Shown: positions 1 through 8,038 of the stretch, in pieces
How positions within the stretch are numbered: the first letter of the stretch is position 1
Layout: the number at the start of each line of letters is the position of its first letter
NCBI GenBank assembly: GCA_004151065.3
Contig: NWUY0300024399.1
Location: forward strand, 4,318-14,483
Direction of reading: 5' to 3'
Length of the DNA: 10,166 bases
From: Larix sibirica
Lineage: Eukaryota; Streptophyta; Pinopsida; Pinales; Pinaceae
Translations under genes and position numbers: made by a program
The notes under the pieces: model-generated
Database searches by the model: none
What the model was told of the DNA's origin: nothing
What the model saw: only the letters and a program-made list of their open reading frames with translations

Positions 1-1740
1 CTACTATTGGTCCTAAGATATTCAATCCAAACTATGATAGTACGAGTCTATATCATGCAAATAAATGGACTGGAGTCGAGCATAATAAGAAACCACCTAA
101 TCATTGTTCATTGATGTATATCGTTGACAAACGTGAGGATGCCCACTGATAATGCTAAAGGGATCCATGGTACTAAATACAATCTAAGAGTTGTGAATAA
201 ATGATCTAGGGTTGAACACTTGTAAAATAAAATGATCAGGGGTCATTAATGCATATCCATTTTCATTTGAAAGGATACTTGCCACTAATGACTACAAGTT
301 CCAAGGTAATTAAGGTTTCTAGACCCATTTCCTAGATAATGATTTGAAGTTGATAGGAAGAGATTTGTTGGAATGAGGGCCTTAATACATCCCACATCAA
401 CTGACTTGAAACAAATATCAAAGTTTTGATATGACTTGGTAGAGTTGAGAAGATCCAACGCTATATACTTACGCAAGGAAGGATGACATGATTGATCAAT
501 AATTCATGAGGAATGACATACATAGTTTGAACTTCCCTTGAACAATAACATGACGCATAGTGACACCCAACAACATAATACTCAGGTAAGTGATATCAAT
601 GAAATCCACCAATTCCAGATGCATTGATGAATTACCCATAATGATGGGAAGGATAACTCATCGGTGAATTACTACTCAAAATCATGGTATAGTTTCCTAA
701 GGAGAATGTGTATGAACTAGGTGATTTTATAACTGAGGCACATATGTGTTGTGTTCAAGGGAAAATAGGAGTGGTTGCTATCATTTCTCTTCATGATGAA
801 ATAAAAATGGATTCATTATTTCCCTTTTTGGATTTTATATTTTTTAATGTTTTTTGTCTTTTTCATTATAAGCTTGAAAAAGAATAAAGAATTCTATAAT
901 ACAATGGAAGAAACAATTGTCTCAAGGGTGTGCACCTGCATTTCAAGGGAACAGGTCAGGCCAAGGAAACAATAAATTTGTAAACAGGGGTTGAGCTAGT
1001 TATGTACACTCATCATGATGTTCCCTCTAGGGATAAAGGTCAACTAAACAAGAGTAAAGGTTTATAAACTTCAAGGAGCAAAACGTGACTACAAAGGTGA
1101 AGAAGCAAAATAAGGAATAAGCAGCGAAACATTAGGCATAGATGCACAAGTGAGTATTTTAACACATGCTGATGTAAAATGACAAAAAATAGGGAGCCCA
1201 TCTGGAAATGGGAAGAAATGTATGAGAGAAAATATGCGGTCTCAAACTCCAAGTCATTATGGTACTAATAGGGCTCCCAGGCCTATGAGAAAAACTCGGC
1301 ATGAGAACCAAAATGGCAAGAGGGTGTTGACTATAGCGTCCCATTTTCAGTAGGCTCTTCTTTAAGAATGGTGGAAAATGCAGATAGGATGGGTTGATGC
1401 ACCAACTTACAATAGGTTCATCTCTAGGGAAATTTGGGTGGTAAAAGGTTTAAATGCATCATAATGGAGGGATAACCTAAAACTATATGCAAGATTCCAA
1501 ATATACCTTATCAGATCGAAGAATGTGCAATGAATACTCAGTTATATCCCAAATTGTCACTTCTCCATCCGCGATGACACGTCAAGTATCACTGTTCATT
1601 CACACAAAAGGAAATTTATGGATGGAAGAACTTTGATTTGACCTCTCTTTATGTGGCCTTGAACATTTGAGAAAACCTCAATCATTCCCAATTATATTAA
1701 AAAATTTGTAATCCTTCATAAGAGCATATTTGCACCCAAT
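1..1740. other. Anonymous intergenic DNA, no gene recognised
   Basis: All frames on both strands are broken by frequent stops; the longest open stretches are 60-70 codons with no recognisable domain. The composition is A-rich on the plus strand, with more balanced patches (1240-1340 and 1370-1440) that could be remnants of old transposon coding sequence. I could not match them to gag, protease, reverse transcriptase, RNase H or integrase motifs. No tRNA or strong simple repeat is seen. Confidence 0.5.
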
Positions 1741-2316
1741 GGTCATGCATGATGTGAGTCCCCCCTTGCCTTTGATTTTCCAGTGAATGTGAGAAAAAGT
1801 TGCATTCACATGCTACACATGGTTTTCCAACGAACCATTCAATTGTTTCTTTTGGTTTAGGTGTGAATTTCCTAAAAATTTATGACAAATATATAAAATT
1901 TTGGAAATTGCGGGAGTTAGGGTGGTTTTGTGAACCACTTGGTCGGTTACAAATTTCCCTAACCACATGGTAACTATTCTCAATAACTATACAAAGAAGT
2001 GGGATAGAGAAAATGGGGGATCCTTTTTCATTGTATTGTTATGTTGGAGAAATTACTAGAATTACATTCTCCTTCCCTTTGTCTTTGACCCTAATCATTG
2101 ATATTGATCCCTGTATGTTGAATCTATTGCCCTCAAATAGTTTCTACCTTTGTGCACGTGGATATTTGGAGTGGGACTAGTGGAGAACTTGAGCAGGGGA
2201 GACCTAGAGTTTCAGTTCCAACAAGGTTCCTAGCAGAACATGGTATGATTTTGTACTTTTGCTGCTATTCAAAATATATTAGACATCTTTCCCTTCCCCA
2301 TATTTAGCGTTTATCA
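1741..2316 (+). repeat. Possible decayed LTR 3' part (U3/R/U5-like), boundaries uncertain
   Basis: This non-coding stretch is more balanced in composition than its flanks. It ends in ATCA at 2313-2316, directly followed by TTAGTATCAGAT. That arrangement, an LTR ending in CA and then a site resembling the plant initiator tRNA-Met primer-binding sequence, is typical of plant LTR retrotransposons. The block contains a nested inverted repeat (1916-1963) and a CACGTG G-box core at 2155-2160. No second LTR copy is visible in the window, so the call rests only on the junction and the following leader-like sequence. The left limit is arbitrary. Confidence 0.25.
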
Positions 2317-2330
2317 TTAGTATCAGATTT
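2317..2330 (+). other. Candidate degenerate primer-binding site (initiator tRNA-Met type)
   Basis: The bases TAGTATCAGATT match the common plant LTR-retrotransposon primer-binding site TGGTATCAGAGC at 9 of 12 positions. They sit two bases after a possible LTR end (CA). A short degenerate match like this can occur by chance in A+T-rich DNA, so the support is weak without a paired LTR. Confidence 0.25.
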
Positions 2331-3380
2331 GGCTTAGATGTTGATATGTATTTGATTATCTATTTTCATTTCTATTTTATATATTAACATCAATAATATT
2401 TTTGTAGCCAAGTTTGTTTGAGGAAGGTATTGTGGTTTTGTTGTAGGTTCTTAGATTGAATTCAAGGACTAGTAGATCTGAAGGAGCAAAGAAAGCTAAG
2501 ACCATCCTTCATAAAAAAGGCGCAATAATTTCTTTCCCTTTAAATCTTTAAATTTAGATTTGTTTGATATTGATTCATAGGTAAAAGTATGAATTGCTTG
2601 CATTCAAACCCTTAGGTGTCCGTCTTTTGCAACCCTAGCACATATTTTCCTTAACAATGGAAATGGAACTCCACTAGGGAAACCATCTGCTAGGGGGCTT
2701 CTTGGTCATTTCCTCTAGTGTATTTAAGTTGATTAAGTATCTGTTAAGCTTGAAAATCCCTTAGATACCCGAATAAATATTTAATTTTTTAATTTTTATG
2801 AGTTTGCACTCTTGTTTTTCAAACCTATCAGGAGTCATTTACTTCCTATAGTACTTACATAAGTGATTTATCTGGTAATTTGCATTCAATATTATGCACA
2901 ATAGTGAATCACTTGCTAGAAACCTAAGACACAGGTGTGAATTCCTTGAAAGTGTGAGTTTTTCACATTTTTCTTTATCATGTAGGATTGTCTGAGTGTG
3001 TTGGGTTCCTCTATGCCCCCTCAAGATAAGTTTGGGTATTTTTGATCAATTTCAACTTGCTTTGTGATTCAACTTAAGTTGAAAAGTCTTTAAAAGGTGT
3101 CATTGTTTCATTTTGATTTTCAATGTTTATGAATTGGTAGACCTTGAAAGTGAAAGCTTAGAACATAATTATTCATGTTTATGTCTTTGATTGTGTCAAT
3201 TGTATGCAAGAATTAGGCTTAAACCTTGTTTCCTAGTAAACTAGAATTATTGTTTGAGTCTATAAAACTTGTTCTTGGGTTGTTTTTCTTAAATACATCA
3301 AACTTGTATGGTTGAAAAGTCTTTTGTTTGAAGTTGCTTTCATTTGTAATGAGAGGGATATCAAACTTTGTTCATATTGT
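2331..3380 (+). other. T/G-rich non-coding stretch, possible retroelement leader
   Basis: No ORF above about 60 codons and no domain is seen on either strand. The plus strand is markedly rich in T and poor in C, with many TTGTTT, TTTGATT and AACTTG words. The bias begins soon after the candidate primer-binding site and continues into the TTGCATTT field, so both may be one long untranslated leader of a retrotransposon. That is inference; the stretch has no diagnostic motif of its own. Confidence 0.3.
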
Positions 3381-4122
3381 TTGCATTAGTGTAGTTGTTC
3401 ATCAAATAGTTCATTTTCATTAAATCAAAAAGTAAAAAGTTGGGTCATATTTAATTTTTGCATTTTGGTTTATGTGAATTGTAAGTTTTTAATTTGAAAA
3501 TTTAAGTCTATATTTTGAATCAAAAACAAAATTTGCATTTTTTGTTGTGTGAATCGCAAGTTTTCATTTGAAAAGTAGGTCTTCATTTTGCATTAGAAAC
3601 AAAATTGGTATTTCGTTTGTGGAATTGCATTTGCATTTAGGATTGAGTCTTTATTTGCACTCAAAGAGCTGAGTTGCATTTACATTTAAGATTGAGTCTA
3701 CATTTGCATTTGAAATGCTAAGTTTGCATTTGTTTTTCAAGAGTAAAAAATTAAGTTTGCATTTGCATTTAAAACATTACATTTTGCATCAAACATTTTC
3801 ATTTGTATTGGAAGTTTTGAAATCTGAAAAAGTTTGCATGTCAATTTGAAAGATTTTAAGTATTTGCATTTGCATGTAAAAGAGAAATTTGTCATTTTGA
3901 AACAATTGCATTTGGAAAGTTGGTTTAGTGGTTGTGAAAGTGCTCCATGTTTCATTGAAAAGAGAAAAACAAATGCATTTTGCACTTGAATATCTTTAGT
4001 TGCATCTAATAGTGCTTCATATGTCATTTTAAAGAGTGTAAATAAGTGTTATGCATTTGAAAATCTTTAGGTGCACTTAGTTTTCCTCTTTCGAAAAGTT
4101 CATTGAAATTGCATTTTGAATA
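3381..4122 (+). repeat. Degenerate TTGCATTT-rich field
   Basis: Over about 740 bases the word TTGCAT/TGCATTT recurs roughly two dozen times, sometimes back to back (TTGCATTTGCATTT near 3624, 3758 and 3863). Words such as CATTTGAAA, GATTGAGTCT and AAAGAG lie between copies. Spacing is irregular and no fixed period is visible by eye. This suggests an old short-unit expansion degraded by mutation, or a low-complexity leader. There is no coding potential; the 96-codon minus-strand open frame across it is a by-product of the repeat composition. Confidence 0.7.
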
Positions 4123-4130
4123 AGCAAGAA

Positions 4131-4938
4131 GTAATTGAAAAAGACTAGGAGATTTTTCTTTTAGCAAGAAATTCACCTAATAGTCTAGGGATTAGGACTT
4201 TGGAGATATGTGTTGTGAGTAAACTCCTCCAAAGTCAAAGAATATTGGAAACCAAGAACTATTAAAGAGAAATAAAACCCATTAGTAGCATGAAATACTT
4301 GTTAGGAAAGCGCCTCTCAAACAAGTGTCAAGTGGTAAGTAAAGATAGTCCAAGTGGAAATTTTTTCCCTTGGTGCTTGGATTAGTGGGGTTATCATGTC
4401 TATGGGTTGTTTAGGCATGGAAATTACTCGGGGTGACACCACTGCTCACTAACATCTTTGGGCCTAGGACTTATGCCCTACATTCCCTACCCATTCACAA
4501 AATCCCTTTCCAACGACTGTTCTTCCCAACTACCTAACGTGAAGTGGTAGCCCTAGTTGCCTCTCCTAGGTTCCTCCTAATTGTTGCAAGGGGAATATAT
4601 TACAACACCTAAGACAGACGTATAATCTCTATCTTATCTCCTTGGGAGGGTATTTGTCGAAGGCAAGTGCTTGCACCCCTAGTGATTGGTCAATGGGAGT
4701 AGGATAATTGTTTCTCGATCTTTGTTGGTTGGAATTGGGCCCTAATCATCCCAATATTATCTCCAAGAGAACCCCAATTACACCTCTTCAATTAATAGTA
4801 TTTGGTCCTAAACATCCAAACACTTGTCGTTAAAAGAGAATATCTACTTGTTGTAATCTTTTCAGGAACTTTCTAGTGTGTGAACTGTTTGTTTTTTATT
4901 TTTTGTAGACTTCTTCTTTGTGTCTTCTGCGATCCACC
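4131..4938 (+). other. Non-coding, leader-like block upstream of a short ORF
   Basis: The composition changes from the T/G-rich field to mixed sequence with C-rich patches (4440-4600 and 4640-4700). Plus-strand frames are closed by frequent stops. The block ends in a T-rich run (4890-4920) and then the well-placed ATG at 4939. It contains a short perfect hairpin, GCAAGTGCTTGC, at 4663-4674. A long leader before gag fits Tat/Athila-type plant gypsy elements, but no diagnostic match could be made by eye. Confidence 0.3.
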
Positions 4939-5019
4939 ATGGCTGAACAAACTTTGCGTAGATCCAAAAGGATCCAATTCCAATCTCCTAAATATAGAGA
5001 AGCCCGTGTTCCTAAGTGA
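4939..5019 (+). pseudogene. Short ORF, possible truncated start of a retrotransposon gag
   Basis: The ATG at 4939 lies in a near-ideal plant start context (CCACCATGGCT) and opens 26 codons, beginning MAEQTLRRSKRIQFQSP and ending in TGA at 5017-5019. The peptide is basic, with an RRSKR cluster. Short basic starts like this occur at the beginning of plant retroelement gag proteins, but the sequence is too short for a family assignment. Downstream sequence changes character within about 20 bases and shows no continuation of gag in any frame. The ORF is therefore either truncated by deletion or insertion, or a chance ORF. Its good start context and position after a leader-like block are the only arguments for it. 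Confidence 0.3.
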
Positions 5020-5654
5020 ATCAATCAAATTTTAATGTTCGTTTGGCTTTAGTGAGTATGCAAATAACTACTTCTCACAACTTAATTTGATAAAACATTG
5101 CGAGGAAATTCATCAATATACAGTGCAAAATTAGTTANTCACAAAAACACACAAAATCAAGGGAATTTTCCATAGGAAAAATCACTAACTTAATCAAATC
5201 AAAGCAAAGTGATGAAAGCATGATGAAAAACCCCGAAATGACCAAGGAATTTAATCATTTTCTTTAAATATAAAAATTTGGGGCTCCCATGTTTTGTAGA
5301 AAATATGGGATATGTTGTACCTACAACACACACCCATATACTTCTATTGACTCTCCAAATTGATAAGAAAGAGAGGGGGACAAGAAAGATGGAAGATGGC
5401 CAAAAGGACCAAATAACAATCAATAATAAAATAAAGTGAATGAGGCAACAAGTTAGGGGTTTATAGATCGAATTGGAATTGCATTCTAGTGACAAACACA
5501 GTCATATGTATTTTAACTATTAGGATAATATAATAAGAAAAACATAATCTAATGAGAATAGTAAACTAAATATCCAATAACCATAAAATATCTAATAATC
5601 ATAATAGTTGTGGCTTGAGAGCATACGAAAATAATGCATGTTCTATTAGAGGCA
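5020..5654. other. A-rich spacer downstream of the peroxidase pseudogene
   Basis: No recognisable protein is encoded. A 98-codon open frame on the minus strand (5495-5199) has a hydrophobic, low-complexity translation with no known motif. It mirrors an A/G-rich plus-strand stretch (5340-5450), so I do not call it a gene. Base 5138 is an N. The part next to the pseudogene (5510-5640) is very A+T-rich, with short imperfect repeats such as AATATCCAATAACCATAA and AATATCTAATAATCATAA. It would hold the 3' untranslated region and polyadenylation site of the former peroxidase gene. Confidence 0.5.
5566..5603. repeat. Short imperfect tandem repeat (two units of about 18 bases)
   Basis: The stretch AAATATCCAATAACCATA is followed at once by AAATATCTAATAATCATA, two units differing at two positions, both C/T. 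It lies beyond the 3' end of the peroxidase pseudogene in A+T-rich DNA. No function is inferred. Confidence 0.6.
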
Positions 5655-6040
5655 TCAATTAGGCTTCTTGTAGTTTTTATAGATTTGTCTGTTAGTGCCA
5701 ATGAAGGAACTGAAATTACCTGTACTCACCATGGAAACTATGAATTCCATTAAAAATGTGCTTTGAGTAGTGTTATACATAATAGCATGGGAATCTGTAA
5801 AACCTCCATTAAACAACTACTAGTTGGAGTAGAGAAGTGCCTTTTGGCTTTTCACATTTATGTAGTACTTATTGTAAAATGTGGTAGGAGTACAGTGATC
5901 CAACAATGAGAGGTTATTGTCACTGCTTCTACTTGGGAAATTTGCCTTAAAGGAAATGGAAAACATTGTGTTAATATTGGATTCATTGTAGATGTGAGTC
6001 ATGAAAGTTGTCCATCGAGCTTGGCCAATGGTATGCACAC
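5655..6040 (-). pseudogene. Peroxidase pseudogene, exon 4 (proximal haem site to C-terminus)
   Basis: The exon opens with the split serine codon and then VHTIGQARW; the histidine is the proximal haem ligand of the family. The residue after QAR, normally Cys, is Trp (TGG). Its usual disulfide partner, in the ANCP motif, is Phe (ANFPSR). The Asp of the TFDN motif, near the second calcium site, is Tyr. After KALLYSN come two TAG codons at 5822-5817, then LFNGGFTDSH and, further on, MVSTGNF, GTNRQI and a terminal NYKKPN with TGA at 5657-5655. The last conserved Cys (normally NC(R/K)KPN) is Tyr. The frame stays open from the stops to the natural end and no indels are needed, so decay has been mainly by substitution. 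If translated, the product would lose the last 53 or so residues. Confidence 0.92.
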
Positions 6041-6157
6041 CTAGTTAAATACTAAATAAAGAAGTAAGAATGTAGGTGATGTAGTAGCCATATCATATAG
6101 GTTGTCAATGAAATATTTGAAGGTGCATTAATGATATGCAATATAAACTTTATATAC
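6041..6157 (-). other. Spliceosomal intron 3 of the peroxidase pseudogene
   Basis: This is a 117-base A+T-rich GT-AG intron. The donor is CAA|GTATAT and the acceptor is AACTAG|GTGTG. It splits the codon A|GT (phase 1), giving Ala-Ser-Val-His around the junction. This is the position of the conserved third intron in class III peroxidases, just upstream of the HTIGQAR motif. A retained intron means the copy did not arise by reverse transcription of a spliced mRNA. Confidence 0.85.
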
Positions 6158-6323
6158 TTGCTAAAACAACCATATCCTTGGTTGAAAGGCCTTGAGTTTG
6201 AAAAGATGGGATTAGAGCACTGAGATTGGAAGTGGGAGTCAAAATGTTGGTGTTTGTAGTGTCTAGGCTTGCAGTGGTCGAGTCTCTCCTTCCAAGCATC
6301 ACTATCCATGTTGGGCATCCCAC
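6158..6323 (-). pseudogene. Peroxidase pseudogene, exon 3 (central region)
   Basis: This exon is 166 bases, uninterrupted for 55 codons plus one base. It begins after a good acceptor (TTGATTGTAG, AG at 6325-6324) with codons for VGCPTW, the counterpart of the family's (L/V)GGPTW. One glycine has become cysteine, a single G-to-T change. It continues VMLGRRDSTTASLD, then PTSNLSALI and TQGLSTKDMVVLA. It ends with one base of a split codon before the donor GTATAT (GT at 6157-6156). Length, phase and content fit the third exon of the classic four-exon class III peroxidase gene. Taken alone, this exon has no disabling change. Confidence 0.9.
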
Positions 6324-6325
6324 CT

Positions 6326-6897
6326 ACAATCAATAAAATTGAAGATTAAAGCTAATAAACACTTACACTAAGAAATATTTCAGCATGAACTAAAATAACC
6401 ATTGATGCTATGGATGATGGGCGATGAACAATACATGGTCAATGTAAAGAATATTTCAAAAAAAATAACAATGACATCAATTAGATTTCTCATTACAAAT
6501 TTGTGAACAAAGGAAGACGTTAATTCCCATAATGCATAATGCTCGTCACCTTGGATCAGCCATCATATCACCATAGCAACTATGACATCACATTAATAGA
6601 AAGGTAGATAACGCTAATACAGCCTCCCACCCCTCCAACTAACAGAAAACTCTTTGCAAATTTAGTTAATTTTTTAAAATAATAAAAAATTAAATTAAAT
6701 CAAAACTAAAACTAAACTTTGGCACTAACCAAAATAAAATTAAGTATAGATAAAATAATGCTTCAATCCCATCTCGATATAAAGCATATCACAAAAACAT
6801 GATAAATATAAATAACATCATAATCGCTATAAAAAAAAACACCAAATAAAAATAATGCTATATTTTTTTCTAATATTAAAAAAAAATCCAATCAACA
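6326..6897. other. A+T-rich stretch upstream of pseudogene exon 3
   Basis: On the pseudogene strand this should begin as intron 2, since a proper acceptor lies at 6325-6324. No counterpart of peroxidase exon 2 (the SCADIL / ARDS region) could be read in it. It contains A-runs at 6459-6466, 6830-6838 and 6879-6886, and an A+T-rich low-complexity part at 6660-6780. Either intron 2 is very long, as is common in conifers, or the 5' half of the gene has been deleted. Confidence 0.5.
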
Positions 6898-7041
6898 CGA
6901 AACACTTCTTACTACCACCCAAGTTTTCTATCACAAAGTTATAATTCTTTTATGAAAAAATAGTACGAGCGAAACATTTCTTACTACCACCAAGTTTTCT
7001 ATCACAAAGTTCTCAATTCTTTTATGAAACAATAGTACGAG
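6898..7041. repeat. Tandem duplication, two 72-base units
   Basis: Units 6898-6969 and 6970-7041 are adjacent and nearly identical. Both read CGAAACA(C/T)TTCTTACTACCACC, then AAGTTTTCTATCACAAAGTT, AATTCTTTTATGAAA and AATAGTACGAG. Differences are a few substitutions and two small balancing indels. The similarity shows a recent local duplication. It does not look like a transposon target site or LTR. Confidence 0.9.
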
Positions 7042-7120
7042 CTTATGGTTATTCATAGTGTATAATGCTCATCTACACAAAGCAAATATATATTATATAT
7101 TGATAACATCATAACCCCAC

Positions 7121-7170
7121 TATAAAGAGGCACAAGAATTTTTTTTAATAAAGAGGCACAAGATTTCTTT
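7121..7170. repeat. Short tandem duplication with AAAGAGGCACAAGA core
   Basis: Two copies of ATAAAGAGGCACAAGA (7122-7137 and 7148-7163), each followed by a T-rich run, lie 26 bases apart. The T-run and A-run context suggests replication slippage. No coding content. Confidence 0.8.
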
Positions 7171-7226
7171 TAAAGAGAGAAAATCAAATGAACTCGGAAC
7201 ACTTCTATGCCTTTGCTTTTATAATT

Positions 7227-7389
7227 AAGTTCTAAGAAAAGCATGAGAGATCTTAGTACAATGGGTTATATATATATATATATATAAAAGTTCAATGTAA
7301 AATTTTATTTAAGTTCTAAGAAAAGCATGAGAGATGTTGGTAGAATGGGTTATATATATATATATAAGTTCAATGTAAAATTTTATATT
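7227..7389. repeat. Tandem duplication of about 80 bases containing TA microsatellites
   Basis: Unit 1 (7227-7310) and unit 2 (7311-about 7389) both run AAGTTCTAAGAAAAGCATGA, GAGAT.TT.GTA.AATGGGT, a TA tract, then AAGTTCAATGTAAAATTTTA. The TA tract is about ten repeats in unit 1 (7267-7286) and eight in unit 2 (7351-7366). This explains most of the length difference, so the tracts have changed length since the duplication. Confidence 0.9.
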
Positions 7390-7680
7390 TAAAATCGTAG
7401 TGGAATTGTATTTTTAGTATTGATGTATAAAAAATAAGTTTTCTACTTATTAATATATAAGCATAAAATTTTCCAATAGATATTATGAGGTTATGTTCAA
7501 TTTTCTACATTTAAATGTTTAAAAGTAAATTGTTTTAATAATAATAATATATGTTTGTAAGTAAATTGTTAAAAAAAATGTTTTGATAGTAATAATATCG
7601 CAAACCATATTAAATAGATATTAAAAAAATGAATTTAGTGTTTATAATGGGTTTTAGAAACCAAATCATTTACCTAAGTT
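7390..7680. other. Very A+T-rich stretch, no gene
   Basis: Apart from the imperfect duplication at 7522-7598, this holds only A- and T-runs and short TAATA words. There is no ORF of note on either strand. Confidence 0.6.
7522..7598. repeat. Imperfect tandem duplication, AAGTAAATTGTT / TAATAATAT units
   Basis: Two units begin AAGTAAATTGTT (7523 and 7559) and end in TAATAATAT (near 7550 and 7598). The second contains an extra A-run and a GTTTTGATAG segment. This is simple A+T-rich slippage or duplication in a stretch with no gene. Confidence 0.6.
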
Positions 7681-8038
7681 TTTAGTGTCAATTGCCATAG
7701 GGGTAGCTATATCGAAATCTACAACACCATAATCCTAAGGTCCATTGCATTGCTAAGTGAGTCCACAAGCATCAGCACAAAACATTCCAACAAGGCTTGT
7801 GAGGTGAACCTAGAGGAGTTGTCACCAAAGTCTACAGAGGAAGAAGTTTGGGCCTCTAGAGGAAATTTTGTGTGGGCCTCTATGCAACCAAGACAAATAT
7901 GCATGGAGGGTAGAGTAGAATCCATTTCCCTTTGTCTTCTTTAGAGGATAGTCATGGAGGCGTGAGGCTTGGACTCCCAATCATGTGAGCAAAGTAGTTG
8001 GTTCTTAATTTCCAGTGTGAAATTGTCCCTTACCCAAT
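7681..8038 (-). other. Possible decayed internal sequence of a copia-type retrotransposon
   Basis: On the minus strand, just inside a candidate LTR end (8039), the frame reads NFTLEIKNQLLCSHDWES before TAA at 7943-7941. This loosely resembles the start of copia gag, where an aromatic residue plus W.(I/V)KM..LL...LWE is usual. The key Trp positions are not aligned well. Further in, 7925-7719 on the minus strand is open (SSSVDFGDNSSRFTSQALLE...) and the opposite strand is also open, but neither translation matches a family I recognise. Composition is clearly less A+T-rich than the flanks, consistent with former coding sequence. Confidence 0.25.

Larger units (their letters stand above)
5655..6323 (-). 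pseudogene. Class III (secretory) plant peroxidase pseudogene, 3' exons only
   Basis: Two exons on the minus strand (6323-6158 and 6040-5655) read as the C-terminal part, about 183 codons, of a class III haem peroxidase. Intact members oxidise phenolics with hydrogen peroxide in the cell wall or vacuole, for example in lignification. Seen in order: PTW, LGRRDSTTASL, the LSALI/GLSTKDMV helix region, VHTIGQAR with the proximal haem histidine, HIYNESNI, DNNLSLLD, TPTTF.NKYY, LFNGG.TDS, a degenerate GT(N)RQI, and a final KKPN before the TGA at 5657-5655. The ending matches the family's usual C-terminus. Two adjacent in-frame TAG codons (5822-5817) lie where family members have Gln-Gln before LFNGG. 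Three conserved cysteines are replaced. The N-terminal half (distal histidine, first calcium site, signal peptide) is not found. Family identity is very secure. Pseudogene status rests on the double stop plus the lost cysteines. Confidence 0.93.

Noticed and set aside
1743-1752. Palindrome TCATGCATGA containing an RY-type CATGCATG element
   Set aside because: Such 8-10-base words are common by chance and no gene follows in either direction.
3737-4027. 96-codon minus-strand open frame rich in Lys, Asn and Cys
   Set aside because: It lies wholly within the TTGCATTT field, whose composition alone keeps this frame open.
3381-4122. CRISPR-like array
   Set aside because: The repeated words are 6-8 bases, irregularly spaced and degenerate, in a plant-type context; there are no constant-length spacers or cas genes.
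4663-4674. Perfect short hairpin GCAAGTGCTTGC
   Set aside because: Five-base arms with a two-base loop are too small to claim a terminator or regulatory structure in plant DNA.
5138-5138. Single ambiguous base N
   Set aside because: A sequencing or assembly ambiguity, not a biological feature.
5199-5495. 98-codon minus-strand open frame with a hydrophobic translation
   Set aside because: No recognisable domain; the hydrophobicity comes from reading an A/G-rich plus strand in reverse complement. No start context or neighbouring exon supports it.
6052-6333. 93-codon minus-strand open frame beginning within intron 2
   Set aside because: It is a wrong-frame shadow of peroxidase exon 3 and runs into intron 3. 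The true frame is shifted and gives the conserved peroxidase motifs.
7673-7720. Minus-strand DIATPMAIDTKNLG ending at a GGTAAATG donor-like site, loosely like peroxidase exon 2 (DILA.AARDS)
   Set aside because: Only a handful of residues agree, the preceding frame is broken, and the upstream SC motif is missing. Chance similarity is as likely.
7960-7990. Minus-strand TGGGAGTCCAAGCCTC and ACGCCTCCATGACTATCC resembling peroxidase exon 1 (GASLLRLHFHDC region)
   Set aside because: The match needs several gaps, keeps no reading frame, and the flanking sequence does not continue the homology. It also falls in the probable retrotransposon remnant.
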